From Mytilus californianus (lineage: Eukaryota; Mollusca; Bivalvia; Mytilida; Mytilidae), in contig NW_026262701.1 of NCBI RefSeq assembly GCF_021869535.1, positions 3,549,501 to 3,613,500 on the forward strand: a stretch of DNA of 64,000 nucleotides, given 5' to 3'. Shown here piece after piece: positions 57,148 through 64,000 of the stretch. Under the pieces are notes generated by a model. The model did not search any database and had not been told where the DNA came from. It saw only the letters and a program-made list of their open reading frames with translations. A program made the position numbers and the translations under genes. Numbering within the stretch: position 1 is the stretch's first letter; the number at the start of each line of letters is the position of its first letter.

Positions 57148-57890
57148 AGGTAAATTTGGTATATTGCTGCTAAGGTGGGGAAAATTTATAATTTCAAAAT
57201 TAAAATCGTCTCGCTTGTCATAGATTCTGGTATTGTGATGACCACTTATGTCAAATTCGAGGTGTAAGTCCAAAGATGAGGCGGAGGAAGTCGTGTCCAA
57301 TTTTCTTTGATTTCTAGTTCTGTAAGATATATTAATAGAACCCAATCAGAAACGTTAGGATTGTTAATGGAAAGAACATCATCGATGTATCTGAATGTAA
57401 AAAAATAAATGATCGGGCTTCTTAGATTTTCCTGTTTTTGACAAGTGTCCGAAGGAACTCCGACTCATATGAAAATAAGAAGTCGGCAAGGAGAGGCGCA
57501 CAGAATGTTCCCATTGGAATGCCGACAACTTGCTGAAAAGTCTACCTCCAAATTCAACAAATATGTTGTCAATGAGAAACTCTGGCATACTGATCATTTG
57601 TTCCTCTGGGTAGCATGTTTTACCTTTTTGTTCACTATTAACAAAATATGTCGTATGGTATCCCAAAGCAATATATTTATAGCGTTTGCTGCCATTTTTA
57701 TATTGAAAAGCATTATGGATTATTTTTTTTTAGACGATTTTTCAATTTCACATGGGGAAGAGTGGTATACAGGGTTGATAGAATTAATTTCAGAGAAAGA
57801 TCGAGATTTAAAATTATCAATAAGTTCTTTAGAGTTTTTTTTAGAACCAAACGGGTTAACTAGATTATACTGCTGAAGTGTTAAAAATTC
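57148..57890 (-). pseudogene. Penelope-like RT relic flanking the LTR
   Basis: Minus frames 57983-57720 (SKELIDNFKSRSFSEINSIN), 57666-57379 (FLIDNIFVEFGGRLF, then a degraded IPMG box) and 57345-57124 (KRDDFNFEIINFPHLSSNIP) parallel the relic at 33000-34170 closely, including NSKELL/I-DNFKSRSFSEI. The YIDD region is degraded. The LTR retrotransposon ends directly against it, so it may have inserted into this older element. Confidence 0.75.
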
Positions 57891-58300
57891 TATATAGAAA
57901 TAAGGCGATATGGTATGATTGCCAATGAGACAACTATCCACCAAAGTTGAAGCTATTATAGGCAACCGTACGGCCTTCAACAATGAGAAAAACTCATAGC
58001 GTATAGTGGGCTATAAAAGGCCCCAACATGAAAAATATGAAACAATTCAATTGAGATAACTAACGGCCTAATTTATAACAAAACAACTTACGAAAAACAA
58101 ATATGACAGACATGAACCAACAACAACCACTGAACTACAAGCTTCTGACTTGGGACAGACACATAAAGAATATGGCGGATTTAAACGTGTTTGTAAGCGT
58201 CCAACCCTCCCCTAACATGGGACAGTTGTGTTACAGCACAACATAAGAACAAACTATAAAAATCAGTTGAAAAAGGCTTAACTCATCAGATCGATACAAA
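57891..58300 (-). repeat. Dispersed repeat family A, diverged copy
   Basis: 'gatatggtatgattgccaat', 'accgtacggccttcaacaat', 'gaccaacaac'-type and 'ttgggacagacacataaaga' landmarks in minus orientation. The length and end ('aaaaatcagttgaaaaaggc') match 4771-5155 better than 53039-53460. Confidence 0.7.
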
Positions 58301-58529
58301 AAAAATGTTTTTGAAGTTAAATTTATTTCGAGAAAAATAATAATCTGTAAAGCGTATTATATAATAGTTTTCCCTTGAATCCGGGTCAGCGTTTTTTATT
58401 AGTTTGTTGTTATTGGCTTTGAACTAGCTTTCAGTAACTGCGAGTACTCACAAATCGGTACTTTGTTTGTTTTTTCAGTGTTTTAGTAAGTTCTTTTTGT
58501 GCATTGTATCAATCTACTGAGTAAAGCCC
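58301..58529. other. Intron 2, nothing recognised
   Basis: AT-rich spacer. Confidence 0.4.
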
Positions 58530-59890
58530 TTTTCAACTTGGCCTCCATCGTCCGTCGTCTGTTGTCCGTTAACTTTTACAAAAATATTCTCCTCTGAAAC
58601 TACTGAGCCAAATGTAATCAAACTTGGCCACAATCATCATTGGGGTATCTAGTTAACAAATGTATCCAATAACCCCGCCTGCCAATCATGATGGCCGACA
58701 TGGCTATAAATAGAACAAAGGGGAAAATGCAACTTTTTTCTATTATTTTGAAAATCTCTATATATAGAGAAAATCTGACAGTTGCAGAAATGTTCACAAT
58801 GATGAGATCTACCTATTGTCTGTTTGTATCAAAACTGTCAGACGACTACTTATAGGAGTTATTGCCCTAAAATGACAAATTGTACCATTTTTGCTTTCAT
58901 TTTTGCCTATTACCTTGAAAATTATAATCGATAGAGAGAACCTTTAAAAGGCAAAAATGATCAGCAAGACAAGATCTACACATAAATGCCAAAGTCTTCA
59001 GACGACTACTTATTAAAATTATTGCCCTTTAATGACGATTTTATCATTTTGTCTGATATAATATATAGATAGAAACTTAAATAAGCAAAAATAATCAGGA
59101 AGACAAGATCTACAAATAAGTCTACTCATTGTTGAAATTATCCGACTACCCTTTATTACATTTATTGCCAATTAATGACCAATATTACCATTTTCTGCGG
59201 TTTTGCCTAATATTTGAAAACCTGTATTAGATAGATAGAATATTATAGAAGCAAAAATGATCGACAGAACAAGATGTACAAATAGGTCAAACAGCCGAAA
59301 TCACCAGACGACTCCTTATTTGAGGTTTTTCCCTTTAATAACGATATTTTACATATTATTTGGGGTTTTTGTCTAATATTTTAAACACTATAATAGATAT
59401 ATATAAACTTTAAAAACCAAAAATGATCAGCAAGACAAAATCTTCGTATAAGTCTTATGAATTAAATCTTCCGTCGACTCGTTATATTAGAGTGTTTGCT
59501 CTTTAATAACGGTTTTTACCAACTTTTAGTGTTTTTGCTTAATATCTTGAGAATTATAATGTAAAGAGAGACACTTTAAAAAAAACAAGAGTGATCAACA
59601 AGACAAGATCTACAAATAAATCAACATGGCTGAAATCGGCAAGCGACTCGTGTTTAGAGTTAATTTTTGACGTTTTACTCATTATCTTAAAAACTATAAA
59701 AGATTCATGGACACTTTAAATGACAAAAATTATCGGCAAAACATGATCTACAAATAAGTCAAGAACTGCCAATCGTAGGTAGACTCTTTGTAGGAGTGAT
59801 TGCCCTTAAATGACGGGTTTAGTTAACCTTTTTTGTGTTTTGGTCAAACATTCAAGAAGATCAGCAATACAAGATCAACAAAAATGAAAT
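58530..59890 (+). repeat. Degenerate ~166-bp tandem repeat, about 7 units
   Basis: A leader with 'ggcctccatcgtccgtcgtc' and 'tctcctctgaaactactgag' is followed by units recognised by 'atgatcagcaagacaagatc', 'cagacgactacttat' and 'ttgccctttaatgacg'. The first landmark recurs near 58958, 59091, 59257, 59423, 59591, 59728 and 59857; spacing is 166-168 where complete and 129-137 where deleted. No ORF. Confidence 0.75.
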
Positions 59891-60764
59891 TTTTTGTCAA
59901 GAATTCTATTTCAGTCTATAATGATTGGGAGTGTCCATTGTTTAAAATGCAAATAGACTTAGGTATGCAACACAGGCTCTTTAGAAACTCTAGTTAAATG
60001 TGGTAAAAGTCAACAGTCTGTTACTCTTGCACAAGTTTTTGCTGGTTTTGACCAAAAAAAATGGCTACACAAAAATAAAGTAACAGAATCATTCAAAAGT
60101 AAGAACAAGTATCTTGCATTAAAAGACAAAAAAAGGCTAATAAGAACTTTATAAGTACAACATGATAAAACAAAGTGATATGATATTATTGGTAGGGAAA
60201 AAAAACATACATCTGAAAAAGCCACTAACAATGTTAACTTTCGTTATGTTAAAAAAAATCATGAACTTGTTAAAATTCTCTTTTCTACCTATTTTATGGC
60301 CACTGATTATTTAAAACCCTTAAGTGGAAAGCTTATTCTGAGAAACCATTAAATGATACAGTAAATTGTTTGAATCGGGGAAATTGTCTTTGCCTGTCTT
60401 CCTCGCAATGGTATAAGTTGAATTGAAAATAGGTAAACAGATTTCAAGAGTATTCAAAATAGTAATTCAGACTTCTTCAGACAATTCTCTTGCAGTCAAT
60501 TAAGATCTGTTTAGTCTATCATCAGATTGTTCATTGTATATATATGTTATTTACCTGCACGTCAACAACATACTGAATTGTCTGAACAGTTACTAAACAT
60601 TACTGGATTGATTGCAAACCATATACTTGAACGGTACTGAATTTCCAACAAGAAAATATCTCAAATTTAACTTAAACTCTTAACAACACATAACATTATT
60701 AGGTTCCGACTTTTCAGATATTGCCAAAATCAAAATGACCGTTTAAGATTAAAATACGTTTACT
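59891..60764. other. Intron 2, nothing recognised
   Basis: AT-rich sequence; the 73-codon minus ORF at 60010-60231 has no domain. Confidence 0.4.
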
Positions 60765-60940
60765 TATGTAGAATAAAAAGAAGCGGAAGGTACCAAGAGG
60801 ATATTAAAAACTCATAATACGAAGAAAAATTCCATAGCGAAAAAGAACGAAAAAAGACAACCAAGAACACGAAACACTCTGTAGAAACTAAAGACTCGAA
60901 CACTACAAACTACCGGAGTTGACCTCGGTAAAAAGTAATT
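60765..60940 (-). repeat. Family E, diverged inverted copy
   Basis: 'gaaactaaagactcgaacac' and 'aaaaaagacaaccaagaaca' are complements of the family E landmarks at 12701-12912. Confidence 0.4.
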
Positions 60941-61124
60941 TCTTGTGCATTTTTCGTCATTGGGACTCATTTAAAAAAAGTTCATAAAATTATCTAGTAC
61001 TAAACTAACAAATGTGTTTGAACTGTCAAGTTACCTTGTTTTTATATTTTAAATGTCTGAAAGACTAATAATATTAAGATACCATATCGTGTGGTATATG
61101 CTTTAATGTACCGCTTGTTTGTTC

Positions 61125-61190
61125 CCTTAATTTTTCTCTTCTTGATCGATTTACAAGATTGAAACTTCGATAAACTACTGTCGCCTTAAT
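61125..61190 (+). repeat. Family C scrap
   Basis: 'tgatcgatttacaagattga' followed by 'cgataaactactgtcgcctt' is the end motif of family C. Confidence 0.45.
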
Positions 61191-61285
61191 TTAATAACAA
61201 CACATTTATCAATTTAGTAGTATCTAGTAACTAATTATTTTCATGATTTGATTAACTTTCTGTCAATTCCTGTGTGAATTTGTAG

Positions 61286-61475
61286 GCCATCGGCAGGTTA
61301 GGTGGACAGGATATGAAGCAAGAGTGTGATGATTTGAGAATCAAAACTCTAGACCAAACTAATAAAGAGATAATGCTTGAGATCAAGCATTCACATGATG
61401 AAATAAGGGAATTGAAACAGTCAGTTGAAAGCTTGAAAAAGTACAGTGGAGATACAGTGCCTTGGAATGTTAGAG
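61286..61475 (+). CDS. HEPN (DZIP3-type) gene, third coding exon (gene continues past the window)
   Basis: The acceptor 'aatttgtag' ends at 61285. 190 bases encode 63 residues plus one base: AIGRLGGQDMKQECDDLRIK, then a charged heptad-like region IMLEIKHSHDEIRELKQSVE with SLKKYSGDTVPWNVR. The region from about QDMKQ to LKKY is a likely coiled coil. It ends in phase 1 at g|GTAAAT. Order and junctions (HEPN, then GRLGG, then coiled coil, then DTVPWN) match bivalve DZIP3-like proteins, in which an NTPase region often follows; no fourth exon is visible before 64000. Together the three exons give about 212 residues. Confidence 0.85.
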
Positions 61476-61671
61476 GTAAATATGGCCTTATCAAACTGAC
61501 ACTTTTAATGTATAATTACAAATAACGGTGCTTTTTAAGGAACCTTCATTAAGAATGTTGGAGCCCTTGTTCACTTTTTTCAGCTGTCCGTCTAGCAAGT
61601 TTTTGGTAAATGGTATTTCGATTAAGTCCTTTTTTTCGACGTAGGATTGTTTTCTCTCCACTAAAATATAC

Positions 61672-61860
61672 TTTAGATCACCCCCGATTTTTGTGGGGTT
61701 CGTGTTGCTCATTCTTTAGTTTTCTATGTTGTGTTTTGTATACTGTTGTTTGTCTTTTAATTTTTTTCCTTCTTAGCAATGGCGTTGTCAGTTTATTTTC
61801 GGCTTGTGAGTTTGAATGTCCCTTTTGTATATTTCGCTCCTTTTGTTAGTCTCTTGTGTT
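61672..61860 (+). repeat. Dispersed repeat family E
   Basis: Landmarks 'gttcgtgttgctcattcttt' and 'agcaatggcgttgtcagttt' as in 12701-12912. Confidence 0.65.
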
Positions 61861-61882
61861 GTTCACACATTGTTGTCAATAT

Positions 61883-61992
61883 AATGGAATTTTATGCGAC
61901 TGTCATACAAGTGAGAGGTTTAGCTAGCTATAAAACAAAGTTTAATCCACCATTTTATACATAAGGAAATGCCTGTACCAAGTCAGGAATAT
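61883..61992 (+). repeat. Dispersed repeat family G, copy 1
   Basis: 'gagaggtttagctagctata' and 'ctgtaccaagtcaggaatat' are shared with 62470-62600 ('gggaggtttggttagccata', 'ctgtatcaagtcaggaatat'). Confidence 0.65.
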
Positions 61993-62219
61993 TATTTTTT
62001 TTGTTTATACACAGTTTTGATTTAGAAGAAAAACCAGCATGGTTAGAAAATACAAATAATAACACCATTACAAGCACAATTCCATTTTAATATTCTTGTC
62101 ATTATCAGAAAATACATAAAATAACACCATTACAAAACTCAATCCCAATTTGATATTCTTGTACGTCTATAAATAAAACAAATATATTTTATTTTTAGAA
62201 ATTTACCTATGATAATATA

Positions 62220-62255
62220 AACGTCACAAAAAAATACGTCACTTTTTGTGACGTT
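62220..62255. repeat. 13-bp perfect hairpin with TGACGT-type motifs
   Basis: AACGTCACAAAAA (62220-62232) and TTTTTGTGACGTT (62243-62255) are exact inverted complements; the 10-nt spacer contains a third ACGTCAC. The sites resemble CRE half-sites; function is unknown. Confidence 0.6.
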
Positions 62256-62265
62256 GGTCCATTGA

Positions 62266-62885
62266 TATGACGCGCAGTTTATATTTTGTTTGTGGTGTCT
62301 TGGTGTGCTGTCGTAAATTCATGGGAGGAGTCCGTTGTTATTCTGCGGTTTACATGTTGTAATTTACTATTACTAGTATATTATTTATTTATTTATGTAT
62401 TTCTCTAGACTGAATGCTCTTCCGTTTGTTTGTACTGTATTCCTTTCACGTAGTGTTGTCATTTTAGCGGTATTCTTGACATTGCCATATAAGCGGGAGG
62501 TTTGGTTAGCCATAAAACCCTGTTTAACCCACCATTTTTTTCTTAAAATGTCCTGTATCAAGTCAGGAATATGGCAGTTGTTATCTACAGTCCGTTTCTA
62601 TGTATGTTGGCGTTTGCTTTTGTTGTAGTTCAGTGTTTCTGTTGTTCCGTTGTTTTCCCCTTATAGTTGATGTGTTTCCCTCGGTTTTAGTTTGTTACTC
62701 GGATTTGTTTTTGCTTAATCGAATTATGACTATTGAACAGCGGTATACAAGTGTTGCCTTTATATATGACAGCTGTTTTCCATTCGTTTGATGTGTGAGC
62801 TATTAATTTTGCCATTTGTTAAGGGACTTTCCGTTTTGAATTTTCCTTGGAGTTCGGTATTTTGGTTATTTAACTTTTTACCTGT
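62266..62885 (+). repeat. Composite of family G (copy 2) and family C (longest copy)
   Basis: 62470-62600 is family G. 62625-62885 is family C with 'gatgtgtttccctcggtttt', 'tgaacagcggtatacaagtg', 'gacagctgttttccattcgt' and 'ccttggagttcggtattttg'. The short ORFs here are repeat by-products. Confidence 0.7.
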
Positions 62886-64000
62886 AAAATTGGTAAAAAC
62901 GGAGCCCTGTAAAGGCTGCGATTTTATGGTCAGTATGTTGTTATATCAGAGTTATATCACTACGAGAACAGGAAGTGAATATTAATACCTTTGGATGTTA
63001 AGGGAAAGATTTTGGAGGTAACAGCTGACAACTTAAGAGATGTCAGAACTGATATATAGTTATGTTGGAGGTAAAGTTTGACAATGATAATAGAACTTTA
63101 TTGATTAAATTATTAAATACATAAAAACGTTATTATGAGTGTAGTTAAATTGGTGAGAAATTTATAATAAACAGAACTGATGAGTTGACAAATATATACA
63201 AATAGATGACGTAGTTTGATTATGTGAAAAGCTTAGCACCTCTTATGAAATGTTAAACGTAGATTGTAAATAAATAAAAACAGTATTTCGTTTGTCTTTT
63301 TGCAATTGAGGTCACAAAAAAGAAGGATTTCGACTATGAGGGGATGCATAGATACTAACATTTCAATACGTTAAGCCTATGCATCTCACTGAACGATTAA
63401 AACTTTTATAATAATACAATTTGGGGATGCAGCGTTTTTTAGAGATAAATAAAAAAAATCAAGGATTACATTAAATTATTTATTAAGGCTTACCTAGACT
63501 TCAATATTTATCATAGTTTAAGAGACTAACAGTCGGAGGTCATGGGTCATTCGTTTGAGGGTATTAAGTAAACATTGGGATGTCTTGGTTAATATCATCT
63601 AATGTTAGTGATGTGTATAGACTGGGTTTGGTGATTTATATGAAAGATTAAAACTTGGACGTCATGTTAGAGGTCAAATATAATAAATTAGTATGACATA
63701 GTGCAAAGTCATGGCAGGTACTGTGAGATGTAGGAGTAATTAATGAAAGTTCACTGTTGATACCTTTAAATGCTGGCAATTAACACTGACATGTTACAGT
63801 TGATACCTTGGCAAGTGAAGAATCTTAATGTTGAAACTGTAGAATGTCAGACATAACTCTTTGGAGTTTATTGTTAATGGTTAATACCTTTGAAAGATAA
63901 AGATAAACACTTATAGCTCATGATTAATGCCTTTCAGTGTAAGAAATTAAAAATTGGATGATGCCTTGGTTTTTTAGAGGCTTTGACTAAGAGGGCATGG
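62886..64000. other. Intron 3, faint degenerate repetition, no gene seen
   Basis: Phrases of the type 'gttgataccttt' recur near 62984, 63752, 63800 and 63885 with irregular spacing, possibly a very old tandem repeat. No exon with splice borders was recognised. Confidence 0.3.

Noticed and set aside
1..64000. Bacterial features (operons, ribosome binding sites, rho-independent terminators)
   Set aside because: Introns, satellites, SINE/LINE/LTR relics and the lack of long ORFs show a eukaryotic nuclear genome.

Overview
The window looks like nuclear DNA of a bivalve mollusc, most likely a marine mussel of the Mytilus type. It is AT-rich, has no operons, and holds one intron-split gene in a sea of short dispersed repeats, minisatellites, satellite DNA and decayed retroelements. 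The assignment rests on my recognising several dispersed repeat families as typical of mussels; I ran no search.

Layout. 1-34 kb: no convincing host gene. It holds nested dispersed repeats (called families A-G below), minisatellites at 2.55, 13.6, 17.2 and 21.0 kb, a CACGTG-rich foldback element at 10.5 kb, two small inverted-repeat elements (9.36 and 23.77 kb), a decayed Ty3/Gypsy relic on the minus strand (29.9-32.2 kb) and a Penelope-like reverse transcriptase relic (33.0-34.2 kb). 34-46 kb: a Penelope-type GIY-YIG fragment, then a 540-bp satellite array of about 12 units (35.4-42.05 kb) with a second, diverged and truncated array at 44.74-45.59 kb. 43.5 kb to the right edge: a host gene of the DZIP3-type HEPN family, plus strand. 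Exons at 43701-43917, 49442-49671 and 61286-61475 join in frame; the gene runs off the window. Intron 1 (5.5 kb) holds satellite array 2 and a LINE relic. Intron 2 (11.6 kb) holds a 16-bp-TIR element, a Gmr1-like LTR retrotransposon with integrase upstream of reverse transcriptase, Penelope relics and a degenerate 166-bp repeat.

Most notable. (1) Every complete 540-bp satellite unit carries, on the minus strand, a 44-nt segment that folds as a complete type I hammerhead ribozyme with a self-complementary helix III. The same 44-nt layout is present in the dispersed family D (best copy 21406-21449), and a relative is visible in family F. (2) The 3' edge of HEPN exon 1, with its splice donor, has been tandemly amplified about 8 times at about 64-bp spacing into the intron, giving a ladder of potential donors. 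(3) The Gmr1-like element shows the unusual order protease-integrase-reverse transcriptase-RNase H.

The ribozyme calls come from hand folding; no covariance-model search, alignment or expression data was available.
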